Shown piece by piece: positions 1 to 13,090 of a DNA stretch of 64,000 nucleotides. Position 1 is the first letter of the stretch, and each line of letters starts with the position of its first letter. Source of the stretch: Isoetes taiwanensis. Its lineage: Eukaryota; Streptophyta; Lycopodiopsida; Isoetales; Isoetaceae. The notes below the pieces were generated by a model. That model saw only the letters and a program-made list of their open reading frames with translations, was not told the origin of the DNA and made no database searches. The stretch is from positions 3,632,792 to 3,696,791 of the forward strand of contig JAJEKV010000017.1 of assembly GCA_021234155.1 (NCBI GenBank). The letters are read 5' to 3'. A program made the translations under genes and the position numbers.

Positions 1-1422
1 ACCACTCACTGCATATTTATCACAAAGAAGCCACCAGAAAGGGTGTAAGTAGATCCGAAATTACTTGTCTCAACTATTCGAAGTCATTATCATGTCTTTG
101 GATAATACTGGTTTCTTTCGTACAAATTTTTTTATACGGTATATTAATATTTATAAAATACTATAAGATTTGAGTGAATGTACTTAATGGTGTTAATTTT
201 GTACATGTATTGTAAGTTCTTAAGGGCTCTCAAGTTGCCCTCGTGTGTAATGAATATGCACCCAAACCAAAGGGGTTTCAGGGGATTGTAATTTAAAAAT
301 GTTAGATGCAATGGTTTAAGTTAAATTAATGTTAATGGTAGTTATGTGTTGGTTGTTCTATTAAAACAAATTTGGGCCCTTCGGGCCTTAAGGAAACAAA
401 TGAGATGGCAACATATCTTGTGTAGAACTATAAAACCTTTATTTCTCTTTGCAATGCAAAAGTACGCCCTTATGCAAGGGGTGAAACAATCGATATGTTT
501 ACATATGTCACTTTCCTCTACAAACAGAAGCTCACGATGTCCAATTTTGAATTGATCCTTAATAGTTTGGTTTTAGTGTGATCCGACTGCGGACTTGAAC
601 CATCGAGAGATGTCCGCATCCAGGAAACATGATGCAAGATACTTCTTCTTCTTCGTACTCCACAGCGTATATCTGCCCATGTTACATCTCCCCAACAAAT
701 AGCCGGGGTACAATGCCCGTGCGTTACCTTTCCTTTCCCATCTGGGGGCCCCCAAACGTGATCTGTTTAGGCTCTCCAAATGTTATAGGCACCACAAAAA
801 TCTCATCATCTCGCACATAAGCTATGGAGGAAACCATCTGAGTGATAATTGAGGATCAATAATTGGAGACCATGAGGTGATCCCAACCACGAGGCGCACT
901 GCATCGGAACATCCCCGAACATAGACCTAGGTAAAAATGCGTAAAAACAAGATCAATTACTCAATGCGAGAATGGACATTCTATGTTGGTTCCACACATA
1001 ATGAGAGTGCCTATTAGTTTAAAAAGTCGACGTCTGCGGTTAAAGGCGAGATTAAAAAGGAAGACCATTAGGCACGATTGTGGAATGTGAAAAGGCCACT
1101 CATTTCATCCAGGAATTCAAATCTAACAATAGTCAAGACATTTTAGAAATATTAAAAGAGATGAATGCAAAAAAAAAGCTTAAAAGTAGACAAGAAGAAT
1201 TGGATGAAAGAAATGAAAACTTACTCCCACCAGGCAGTGGAACCATAAGATGGGGAGTGCACCCTGCTTTGGCCCAAAAATCTTTATGTTGAGAAATCCA
1301 ACCAGAACAAACAATGAGCATTAAAGGGGTCTGACGGTAGTGCGGTGCAAGAGGGCGACATTTGGGGCCCCGACCCGATGGAACAAGGCGTTAGTGGGGG
1401 CCTCTGTCTCATTTAAAAATGG
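1..1422. other. Gene-free stretch upstream of the large duplication
   Basis: No open frame here has recognisable protein similarity or sensible composition, and the longest candidates are about 70 codons. Positions about 574-606 hold a short segment whose reverse complement resembles a tRNA T-arm (GGTTCAAGTCC), but no cloverleaf can be completed. I see nothing else of note. Confidence 0.6.
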
Positions 1423-4400
1423 CTCATAAAATTGGCTTCATGGGCACCACCCACTTCCCTGAAAGAAGAGAACCATCAATGCTCTTTCATCTATCTCATC
1501 TACCCAATGTTGGGCTCGTGAAAATGTAATGCACAATATGTGCTCCCAAAATAATTCATGTTACGCCGTCTAAAGACTTGCTCTGACACACTGTCAAGGT
1601 TCCATGTTAGTGCACTAAAATCAGATATAATGGCAAGACCCACTTGTCACATTCACACCGGGGATAGAAGATGGCATAGAGTGTCTTTGTGAAGGACAAA
1701 AGCGAACATGTTATCATTTTCGGAAGAAGCCGAAGCTTGTCCCGCCAGAACACCACCCGAAGGCCCATAAGTCGGGACCAAAAAGCGATCGAACAACAAC
1801 AATGGTCCTTTGTTGTTTTAAGTCTAAAGGCGGACTTCGTGTTTGTCTACAATGAAACACTACTTAAGCTCATATGCCACACAAATTTCGGCGGCCAAAT
1901 CTTACCATTTATAAGGCTTCCACCAAGAACAAGCATTATCACGGTGGTATCATCGCCCCATCGTAGTGACTTGACATTAAAATTGCATGCTTTTTCAAGC
2001 GAAAGTAAATGCCCGAGTCAACACAACCTGTGGAATAAAAATACCTGATATATTTGAGTATATCAGGCGCTACCAATGCTTGATTCCACACCAATTAGCT
2101 TGCGCGTTAACGTGAGCATTTGGACTTCGCTTACGGCACTTGCCTTTGCTTGGTTCCTCCCCTGCCTTTGCTTTCTGCGATGTTGGGTGCTTAGGTGGGA
2201 CACCTCTTTGCAAATTCAACCCTCCCGTTCTCGCGGCAACATAACCGGTGCAAGGGATATTGAACAATATCCTCTTGGAAAAAAGAGCGTTATAATCTCT
2301 CTTGGCCTTCTTTGAAACCGGCAACCATTTCTGCCCTTGAGCTTATGTCACCCGCCTTGTTGAGGCCCGGGTTCTGTTATATAAAATGCATTCCAAATGT
2401 ATCTTTGCACGCATTTCCTATGAAGTCCTCGGTTGAGCAAGACCCACTTACCCTAGCCCGGTTCAGGTCCGGGATCCAAATCGATGAGTAGAGATCATTC
2501 GAGTAATCCACCATCATGGTCCTTATCCAACTTATTAAATAGATTCACCGTTGTTCTTCTCTTCTCTTTCCTCGAAAGTTTCGTAGAAGCGTTTCCCTTT
2601 TCATGAAGCCTAAAACACATACCTGTTTCTAACTAGCAACCCTAAAAAATGGCATCTAAACCCTAATCCACACAACCCCAAAAAACCCTAAAACTAATGG
2701 GGAGGATATTCACCCGCAGATTTGCCCCTTTTCTAAAATCAATGGCTAACAAAAGGTGCACTCTAGAAATACTATTTAGTACACATGGATTAATACTGAC
2801 CCACCAATCATATGAAAACCTTTAGAGAAAAATAAAAAAAAACACAAGGAAAACCCCCAAGATAATGCTACATATTCACCCATTCAGATTTTTGTCGCGT
2901 CTGCGTAACATTGAAAACCACCTTGGGTCCTGGAAGGCAAGAAGAAGGCAAAAATGAGTTCATGAGGTAAGAGTGCAACAAATTTGTGGACTTAATCCTT
3001 TGTGTGATTTATGCCTCTATAATTCTCGTTGTAGATCCATATTCACATGCTTAACAACTTTAGTTAAATTATATATTTGGTGGACTTCTGCAATCTCAAT
3101 AGGCATGCGCTCTCTCACTAAAATCATTATATCTTACCATTCTTTTATGGATCGACTATGTATCACCTATGGGCCCATGCCCGAAATGGACATTTTGCAT
3201 TTGTTATTTGGTTTGGCATGTTGATCAACATGTATCTTAATCATTAAGTCTCCTTGATGCATCTTCCTTTTTGCATGCATTTACAATTTCTTCCATACGT
3301 GATATTTGCAAGGGTCTTGAAGGAAATCAACATTTGAGACATGATGTCTTTGCGCTAAGATTGCTAATTTTCACCCAAATTTCTCCCCTTCCCCAAAAGA
3401 GTTGCGAAAAAATGACATTTTCGAACCCCTTTGGATTCCAAACATCCAACGTTAGCCGGTTAAATTCTTTGCTTTGCCCCAAATTTCCATCCTAATTCCT
3501 ATCAACCCTAAAAATTGCATGAAGGACGTTTTCGAGCCCCCATTTTGATTCCCATCCAAAATGTGCTTCAAATAATGCCTTCTCAGTTGCCCTAAATTTT
3601 TGCACTAATTTCTCTTTCTAAAAAGTTGCTCAAGGACTTTTGACCCCCTTTTTCGATTCCAAGCATCCAAAACACACTCCCGAAAGCAACTTCTCCGCTT
3701 TGCCCTAAATTCTCAGCTTCCTAAATCCTTTAGCCATAAAAGGTTGTTAAGGACATTTCGGGTCCCCCTTTGGATTCCAAGCATCCAAATGCCCTTTGAG
3801 CAACCTTCACCCTTGTCCTAATTTCGCATCCCCGCATAACCCTATTCTCGATTGGTATTTGAATGGCTTGTTAGAAAATTAGCCCGTAGATATCTCAATG
3901 ATGACAATGAAGCCCCCCAACAAGGCTATAGTTCAGTGATCCATAACTATAGATTATTCTAAAGCTCTTCCTTTTTTAATGTGTGGAGCTCCCGTTGTTC
4001 TCCTAAGTTTGACCACTTCCATTTTGAATTCTTGCTCAATATAGCTTGAATAATCTAGGTTCTATTTCTAGAAGAAACAATGCTATTGTCACGATATCCT
4101 CTCAATTGTCTTTTAGATGAAACCGCGAGCTATATCTTTTTTTGCAATAAGCTAAATGGTTTGTGGAAGTGGATCTACAATAGGTTTTATGACAAATCTA
4201 CATCAATGGACATGAGCTAATCGTCACAATTTCCTCTGCAAAAAGTAGCATTTAAGTTTCTAGAAATTAGGTACAACTTCACTGCATAAAAAATGTTGAA
4301 TCATCTTTGTCACAATTTATGACTAATCTAGATCAATGGACACGAACTAATCATTAATTATGTGTAAAGGTGGCCCTTCCGAGAAAGCAATCCAAAGATG

Positions 4401-4793
4401 CCAAGCACTCTCGAAATAATATATTATCTACATATGAAAAGCCATAGCCATACCTTAAGGTGAATCCAGGCATCTATCCCCGTCCCATCGAATATCTCTT
4501 AGAACAGTTCATGGCTATGGTTCCATATGACAATGCAAAAGCCGGCATAATCAAATGCATTGCTTTTGTCTTTCAATTTTTTTCTCTTAGTGGTTTACTA
4601 ATGATACCAAGACATCAAAGTCGCTAGTGTCCGAGGACCGGGAGCAAAAACTTGTATCATTACTTGCCTTTCATATAACACGTGCTAGTTCCCACCTTCA
4701 TTCAATTCTAGCTGATAATCTTTCTTGTAAAGTGAACCTAATCTATATCCGCATGTCTAGGTCTTTTCTCCACAGGCGCGCGTAATAACATAG
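1423..4793. other. Non-coding left arm of duplication copy A
   Basis: No protein family is recognisable. The DNA is AT-rich, with short runs of CCCTAAA-like sequence near 2,640-2,700 that are too few to be a telomeric tract. Blocks such as 3,400-3,830 repeat a loose theme of a GGATTCCAAGCATCCAAA-like phrase about every 115 bases (near 3,430, 3,660 and 3,775), suggesting an old degenerate tandem repeat. The same theme recurs at about 11,700-12,080 in copy B. Confidence 0.5.
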
Positions 4794-6395
4794 CGTGACG
4801 CTTCCTCGGAATATATATACGGTCTTCTGACGATACATACTGTGGACTTTCCTCCCATACACCAACCGCTATTGAGCAGGCCTCAGCCTATTTCTGCCAT
4901 CTATAAATATGATGCCCTAAAGAAGGACACGGCGGTCATTCGCCCACTTTCAATGGGGCTCCACGTCAGCTTTTAAGTGAATACGCTAGCAATTTCAACA
5001 TCATAAATCATAGATGTCAACTACCTAAGGGTGGCATCCACCAAGTACCAACTAATAAAGAATATGCACCTAAACCTACAGTACACTTGAAACCCTGTGT
5101 TCTACCCCTACTGCATCTCGAAGAGATGGATCATTCCGGGCCGGGCTCTCAAGAGATCAGCGTATATATAACCGGCGCTACCGCATAGAACATCGGGTTA
5201 GGTTGTTCCACCATCCGCCTTCCCCGGTAATACTCTTTGCGAGCGGGTCACCCACGCTATGGCGTTTATAGTTTTCCCGCCGGAGACGCAGCTTCAGGCA
5301 TCACCCCGGCCGGAAATTACCCGTGGCTCATGAAGTCCCTATCCGATGAGGCAGTCGTGGAAGCGCCCTTCCGTAATCACGGCTCCATGGGCGAAGCAGA
5401 GAATACGCCGCGATCAGCGCACTCCCCGATCCCAGACCACTTCATCAGCCCCAATCTACCATTAGTGCAAGGTGCCCCATACGGGTCACACCTTCCCACC
5501 TGGGGAGTGTCGCATCTGGCGTTCTACTTCACGCGACGGCCATCGTCTAGCTCGCTATATCCCAGAGCCTTTATGTTCGCAAAAGACCCCACCTCCACTT
5601 CACTCATCAGTTCCTTTGTCCGGTGCTAGCCAAAGCATCATAGCATCGGCGACCCTGCGGCTCTTGTGCAATGTGCCGCTAAATCAATGGATAACAATAC
5701 AGGTCATCTAGAGTATTGCTTTCAATACATGGCCCGAGGTCTCTCACCTCGCATCTCCCATTTCAAGCTTGGGTGCAAAGAACTATCAATCCATCCTTAA
5801 GAGCAAGACCGTAATCAGAATAAAGAGAACTCACCTTGCAATCAAGGTTATTCCTACAAGTAAAACAACACGAGAGAACAAGAAATACACTACAGTGTCT
5901 GGGCCACCCTAGAATTCCCAAGCTTGTACACCCAACTGAAGTTCCCGGCTGACCCATGAAGTCATTTGGTGCTTTCCATCTTCCTTGATTGGTGCTCTTC
6001 AGCCTTCAGCCACACAAAAATGCTTTAAGGGCCAGCCTGGCAGCCACCAAAGGTGGCCACCTCTTGGTCGAGCTTGTCAAGGGTGCCCCGCCACGCCTCC
6101 TCCTCCCATCTCCCAATTCAATTGGAAGTAAATGGGGTAAAACCCCAATTTGGGTCCCAACTCTCCAATCATTTAAATGTATGTTCTGGCTAATATTAAC
6201 TAATTTGGTATTTTTAGGCCCTGAGCCAAGCCCTAAATTCGAATTAGGGTTTAAGGTTAGGTTTCCACCTTTATAATTTCTAATTATTAACATAGTTAAT
6301 CCTATTATGAATAACTAATGTGCCATTAATTATTCATAGTGACGGTCACGTGATTTATACTTAAAAAAAGGCGAGCAAATATGTGGAACGCCACA
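4794..6395 (-). repeat. LTR of a Ty3/gypsy-type element, family 1, copy A
   Basis: On the minus strand the unit begins TGTGGCGTTCC at 6,395 and ends near GGAAGCGTCACG at 4,794, the usual TG...CA arrangement with an inverted GTGACG/CGTCAC terminus. It is followed on its right by TTCTCCCCACTCC, whose complement is a polypurine tract, so this is a 3' LTR of a minus-strand element whose interior lay at higher coordinates. Homologous LTRs occur at 13,091-14,783, 21,682-23,353 and, chimeric in U3, 38,573-39,778. Length is about 1.6 kb against about 1.69 kb in copy B. Confidence 0.7.
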
Positions 6396-9300
6396 TTCTC
6401 CCCACTCCTAAAAGTGATGTCGCCCCTGCATGAAGACGCTCGTCAGCCCATACATCGCATTGGGAGGAAGTCTCCCTCCCAAAGAGAGGAAGGAGATTTA
6501 GATCACACTTTTACGCTCAAAGCGATTAAGCTTGGAAATGACTTGTGTCTGCAATTTATAAATCGGGATATGAAGTGTAGAGTGCAGGATTAGACCATCA
6601 TTACAACAAGGTGCAGTCTCAATCGCTTTCTATTGCATCTCTATTCAGAGTATACACTTGAATTCATTGTTTCTATAATAACAACGGTAATGATTATGTA
6701 TTGAGGGATGTACTGCACACAAGCAACTTCATTTGTTCTTAAGATGAAGTTATTCAAGACTGCTTAGTAGAAAGTGATTCTTAATGATATTAACTTCGTG
6801 TATATGTATTATATTCTCCCGCTGTAATCCATTTAATTACTAATTTAATTTTGTGCCCACTTTTTGTTTTCCCATGTTATTATAGAAGTTTTGACAACTA
6901 TAAGGTCCTATCAGTATTTGATATGCCCTCACATTTAGACTTTACCCTTTAATAATTTTATCGTGATCAGTGACATTTTTAATTCTATACTCTAAGAACC
7001 ATGTGCACACGCTCTTTCATCCATTACTAGTCCTTCTAAGATAATCTATGCCCCGTTATTCATATTATTTTCGTAAATTTGTCACGACACTCTTTATATT
7101 TATAGGTACATCTCACATAAGTATCTCGACGTGAACCGTACCGGTCGCTATCCTGCGCTGCTATGGCTATGCAATCCTCCCACGCCGCCGCATATGGGGC
7201 GACTATGGTGTCCACCGCGAAGACATGCCTCGTCCCGCTTTGAGGTTATTATATAATGACGGATATTGCTATTCCATCGAGAAGGAGATCGATATAGCAC
7301 CATATATCTGGCGGAAGTGGTTTTGCGATTATCTACCATCGCACTAACACGCGAGAGGTGCCCAGGCTGGCGTGGATTCAATTAGTAAGTACCCAGCCTC
7401 AAAGGAAGACCACTTCGTATGTAGGTTTCTGGTTTTGCATGCCACTTGAATGGAGGTATGACCGCAGAAGGTCGGAATAATGTTTGGATGAGGATGTGGA
7501 TCCATAAATCACGGATTATAAAATTCACGACACGCTAATGCCGCCGAAGAAGATTGGTGTTCCCAGGTGTGTACAACAAAGGGGGTATGAATAAGATGAC
7601 GGCATAGTTTTTCCGCAAAATACTGGATACTAATGACGCGCTATCGAATGCATGACCACATTACGGCGATATAAATTAAGGAAATGACACATCCGATGTC
7701 TCACGGGAACATGGAGATGTCGGAAGAGATCTCGGACAATAATGTGAACTAGTTTGCACACAAGGTCAAGAGAAGAGGACAATTGGAGGAATAAAATAAG
7801 CATCTAAAAAAAAACTACAGGTATGTTTGGATCTTTGGTGAAGCGACTATGGAAGGAAAGTTGACCTTCAAATCAATGATACATTAGGAAGGCAGTAATG
7901 TACCCACAACGACAAGTGGGAGACAAGGTGCTTTGAAAGTTATGTAAACAAATCTTTTCTAATATAGAACGCTGAATATACCAAGTTCAGAGTATGAACA
8001 AGGTAGTAGGTTCCAGCATCAACATCTCACCAAGGATATTACGGTCTGGACTTGGTATGGTGTGTATATTCCAAGGAGTAACCCGCTGGTATATGTGTAT
8101 TGGTGAATCATTTAATAGAAAACATAACTAAAAGAAGAGTTAGGATATATACTTTGAACCTTTGTTCACATTCCATATGAATACTAAGTAATGAAGACAA
8201 GAGTTCTTATACTAGAGATCAAACATTCACAAGGAACTCAAGTTATGACCAGAGGTTAAGACCAAGTGCAAACCAAGACCAGAGCATTACGTCTAGGCAC
8301 CAGAGCAACGTTGAGGAAATAAGTTGGTCAAGCAGAATATAACTAGATGCCCATGTCAACGAAGTTGGCATATGAGTGTAGACTTGGGTTGAAAACACAT
8401 GTTACTATATCATGTAATAACAACGAGCGTCTTGGATGTTGGAAGGACTTGCAGTATCAAATACCACACCAATGGTGATATCAAAGGATGTCGACAGACA
8501 TCCATACGTCAAGGTTGAAGATGGTAGAATACCGCTATTGCCATCGGCATGCCGCGATTACTGCTTACAAGAAGCATAATGGATATGCGCTTATATACCA
8601 AGATATTGGGTTAAGGTATGGTCCACCGTAGATATGTACTCAAGTTACTACTAAGGGAGATGAGAAGAGTTTAAATCAATGAGAATAGCTTGAGTAAGTC
8701 TAGTACATACTAAGGACGCCACATTGAAAGAACATCCTCGGTGATGGTTGAATCCAGATTGGAATAACTCAGGTATAATGGAGAGGTTAATCTACCAAAG
8801 GTTCCAGATATGAATGAATTACTCAACGCTATAAGTCAGAGCATTTATTTGTTTTTGGGAATAAAGATGTATCAAATCAGGTCCCTGATAGAAGAGAAGA
8901 AGAGTCCTACCTACTCTTTGGTGATTACAGCATTTTTAGGATAACCGAGAAGAGGGCAATCGATAGAAAATTCCATGTCCCGATAAAAATCAAGACGAGA
9001 GGTATAGTCGGAAGGGTGAAATATATAGACCAAGAGTTCATATATCTCAAGAGTTACCTCCTATCACTGGGGAAACAATTGTAGGTAATGGAAGAGGTCA
9101 GAGATCCGTTGCCTCATGAGATAGACCAGAGATTATGACTTTGAACCCTTAAGAGGGTAATGAATTGACAATCATGTTGGCTGCTACTAACTAAGATGGA
9201 AACATTTGCCTACAGTTGTCAGAGGTTTTTAGTGCCCGGGCTTCATTAAGTGAGGGAGCCATCTATTAAATATTCAAAGGGATCAAAAGTTGAGGTTGAC

Positions 9301-9430
9301 ACATCCTAAAAATAGGTTAGGTGACAAAACATGTATGGGAACGCAATTAACTGGAATTTAACTCTTTAGAAAAGGCCTTGGACTATGGTAGAAACCTTGG
9401 AACTATGGTATAATCCCATGGAAAATTATA
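6396..9430. other. Non-coding right arm of duplication copy A
   Basis: The stretch lies next to the LTR polypurine tract, so it should be interior or nested retroelement sequence, but no gag or pol motif can be read in any frame. It matches 14,784-17,900 throughout. Nothing else is recognised. Confidence 0.5.
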
Positions 9431-9578
9431 GTTTATGTAATGGGCTAAAAGTACCATAAGTTTAAATTCATCTTTAGGTCAAATCCCTTGTGTTAAGATA
9501 CTCCATGGTATGCATCTTATTGGGTGATCTGTCACTTATTTGCTGGCGATAGATCAGATAAATACATGGAATGCCACA
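9431..9578 (-). repeat. U3 end of an LTR related to the minus-strand chromovirus (copy A)
   Basis: The right edge reads ...ATACATGGAATGCCACA followed by TTCTCT, matching the edges at 18,093 and 39,778, where TTCTCCC (a polypurine tract on the minus strand) follows. The phrase CCATGGTA..GCATC..TTATTGGGTGA is shared with those copies. How far the LTR extends to the left is not clear. Confidence 0.5.
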
Positions 9579-9674
9579 TTCTCTGAAATAATGCTGCCCT
9601 AAAGATTAAGCCATAAAAAACAAATGACTCAAGCACTCCAAAACCGCAATAGAAGGAAGTATACCCGTGATTTA

Positions 9675-9676
9675 NN
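9675..9676. other. Two-base assembly gap (NN)
   Basis: The two undetermined bases sit exactly at the junction between the duplicated copies. Copy A breaks off within the interior sequence beside an LTR, and copy B starts abruptly at the base matching 1,423. This is a scaffold join rather than a sequenced junction. Confidence 0.95.
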
Positions 9677-12600
9677 CTCATAAATTGGCTTCATGGGCAC
9701 CACCCACTTCCCCGGAAAGAAGAGAACCATCAAAGGTTTCATCTATCTCATCTACCCAATGTTGGGCTCAACAAAATGTAATGCACAATATGTGCTCCCA
9801 AAATAATTCATGTTGTCCAAATCCTACAAGACTTGCTACAAAGACCAATCCAAGGTTCCATGTTAGTGCACTAAAATCAGATATAATGGCAAGACCCACT
9901 TGTCACATTCACCGCCAGATAGAAGATGGCATAGAGTGCCGCAAAGAAGGACAAACTAACATGTTATCATTTTAGGGAAGAAGCCGGCTTGTCCGCCAGA
10001 ACACCACCGAAGGCCCATATTTTGGGACCAAAAAAAACAACAACAACAATGGTCACTTTGTTGTTTTTAAGTCTAAGGCGGACTTTCTGTGACTGTCACA
10101 ATGAAACACTACTTAAGCTCATATGCCACACACAAATTCGGCTGACCAAATCTTACCATTTATAAGGCTTCCACCAAGAACAAGCATTATGAAGGTATCA
10201 TCGGCTCAATCAGAGTGACTTGACTGTTAAAATTGCATGCTTTTTTCAAAGCTTAAAGTAAATGCCCGAGGAGTCAACACAACCCCACGGAATAAAATAC
10301 ACCGGATATGACTCGAGAGTATATCAGCGCTTTACCAATTGCTTGATTCCACACCGCTGTTTCATGCATTAACGCGGAGCATTTGGACTTCGCTCGGCAC
10401 TTGCCTTTGCTTGGTTCCTCCCCGCCTTTGCTTTGCGTATTATTGGGTGCTTAGGTGGGGACACCTCTTGCAAATTCAACCCTCCTGCTCTGCCCGGCAA
10501 CATAACTGTGCAAGGGATATTGAACAATATCCTCTATCGGAAAAAGAGTAACGTTATAATCTCTTGGCCTTCTTGAAACCCAAGAACCATTTCCTGCCCT
10601 TTGAGCTATGTCACCGCCTTTGTTGAGGCCCCTGGTTCAGATACTCAAATGCATTCCACAATGTATAATGTGACAAATTTCCTATGAAGTCCTCTGGTTT
10701 GAGCAAGACCCACTTACCCTAGCCCGGGCCTCCGTGCGGATCCAATCGATGAGTAGAGATCAGCTCGAGTAATCCACCCATCATGGTCCTTATCCAACTT
10801 ATTAAATAGATTCTCGTTTGTCTTTCTTTCTCCGCTTCAAAAGCTGCTCAGAGAAGCTTCCCCTTTCATGAAGCAAAACATACCTGTTTTAACTAGCAAC
10901 CCTAAAAAATGTAGACGAAAACCCTAATCCACACAACCCTAAGAAAAACCCTAAAACTAATGGGAGGATATTCACTCACGTGATTTGCCCCTTTTCTAAA
11001 AATCAATGGCTAACAAAAGGGTGCACTCTAGAAATACTATTTAGTACACATGGATTAATACGCCACCAAATCATATGAAAACCTTAGAGAAAACAAAAGA
11101 CAAAAACACAAGGAAACCCCCGTTATAATGCTACATATATTCACCCATTCAGATTTTGTCACGCCCTCTGCTTTAACATTGAAAACCACCTTGGGTCTGG
11201 AAGGCAAGAAGACGCAAATGAGTTCATGAGGTATGAGAGTCTGGGCAAATTTGTGGACTTGGTCCTTTGTGTGATTTATGCCTCTATAATTCTCGTTGTA
11301 GATCCATATTCACAGTTAACAACTTTAGTTCAGTATATATTTGGTGGACTTCGCAATCTCAATAGGCACAGCGCTCTCTCACTAAAAATCATTATGTCTT
11401 ACCATTCTTTTATGGATCGACTATGTATCACCCTATGGGCCCATGCCTGGGAATGGACATTTTGCATTTGTTATTTGGTTTGGCATGTTGATCAACATGT
11501 ATCTCTGAATCATTAAGTCTCCTTGATGCAGATCTTCCTTTTTGCATGCATTTACAATTTCTTCCATACGTATATTTGCAAGGTGGTCTTCGAAGGAAAT
11601 CAACATTTGAGACATGATGTCTCTTTGCTAAGATTGCTAATTTTCACCACCTCAAATTTCTTCCCCAAAGAGTTGCTTAAAATGACATTTTCAACCCCTT
11701 TTTGATTCCAAACATCCGTAACGCGTAAGCTCGAGCAACTTCTTTGCTTTGCCCCAAATTTCCATCCTAATTCCTATCAACCCTAAAAAATTGCATGAAG
11801 GACGTTTCGAGCCCCCATTTTTGGATTCCGTGACATCCAAAATGTGCTTCAAACAATGCCTACATGTGTTGCCCTAAATTTTTGCACTAATTTCTCGCCT
11901 TTCAAAAAGTTGCCCTAAGGACTTTTTTGAGCCCCCTATTTTCGATTCCAAGCATCCAAAACACACTCCGAAAGCAACATGGCTTTGCCCTAAATTCCCT
12001 GCCCTCCTAAATCCTTTCTTCACATAAAGGTTCATTAAGGGACATTTCGGGTCCCCCTTTTGGATTCCAAGCATCCAAATGCCCTTTGAGCAACTTCACT
12101 CCCTTGTCCTAACTCGCATCCCGCATAACCCTATTCTCGATTGGTATTTGAATGGCTTGTTAGAAAATTAGCCCCCGGTAGATATCTCAATGATGACAAT
12201 GAAGCCCCCAACAAGGCTATAGTTAAGGATCCATAACTATAGATTATTCTAAAGCTCTTCCTTTTTTAATGTGTGGAGCTCCTGTTGTTCTCCTAAGTTT
12301 GACCACTTCATTTGAATTCTTGCTCAATATAGCTTGAATAATCTAGGTTCTATTTCTAGAAGAAACAATGCTATTGCTGCTGCATATCCTCTCAATTGTC
12401 TTTTAGATGAAACCGTGAGCCATATCTTTTTTTGCAATAAGCTAAATGGTTTGTGGAAGTGGATCTACAATAGGTTTTATGACAAATCTACATCAATGGA
12501 CATGAGCTAATCTGTCAATTCTGTAAAAAAGTAGCATTTAAGTTTCTAGAAATTAAGTACAACTTCACGCGCATAAAAATGTTGAATCATCTTTGTCACA

Positions 12601-13090
12601 ATTTATGACTAATCTAGATCAATGGACACGAACTAATCTCATCAATTATGTAAAAGGTGGCCCTTCCCGAGAAAGCAATCAAAGATGCCAAGCACTCTCG
12701 AAATAATATATTATCTACAAGGAAAAGCCATAGCCACATACCTTAAGGTGAATCCGACATCTATCCTGTCCCACGTAATATCTCTTAGAACAGGTTCATG
12801 GCTATGGTTCCATATGACAATGCAAAAGCTGGCATAATCAAATGCATTGGCTTTTGGTCTTCTTCAATTTTTTTTCTCTTAGTGGTTTACTAATGACACC
12901 TACATCAAAGTCGCTAGTGTCCGAGGACCGTGGAGCAAAACTTGTATCATTACTTTGCCTTTCATATAACACAAAAGTTGAGTTCCCACCTTCATTCAAT
13001 TCTAGTTGATAATCTTTTTCTTGTAAAAGTGAACTCAATCTATATCCGCATGTCTAGGGTCTTTCTCCAATGGCGTGCAATAATAACATA

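Larger units (their letters stand above)
1423..9674. repeat. Copy A of an ~8.3-kb tandem duplication
   Basis: This segment is collinear from end to end with 9,677-18,190. For example, 1,423 matches 9,677, about 3,081 matches about 11,347, the LTR start at 4,794 matches 13,091, and 9,574 matches 18,089. The offset drifts from about 8,254 to about 8,515 because copy B carries more small insertions. Differences are mainly 1-6 base indels rather than substitutions. The copy ends at the two-N gap. It contains a minus-oriented LTR (4,794-6,395) and the U3 end of a related LTR (about 9,430-9,578), and no intact gene. It may be a real duplication or two versions of one locus left side by side by the assembler. 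Confidence 0.9.

Noticed and set aside
574-606. tRNA T-arm-like sequence near the left end
   Set aside because: Only one arm is recognisable, and no acceptor, D or anticodon arm can be paired with it.
6006-6293. Overlapping 95-codon frames on both strands
   Set aside because: They lie inside an LTR and are proline/glycine-rich translations of a CT-rich tract; homologous LTRs do not keep them.
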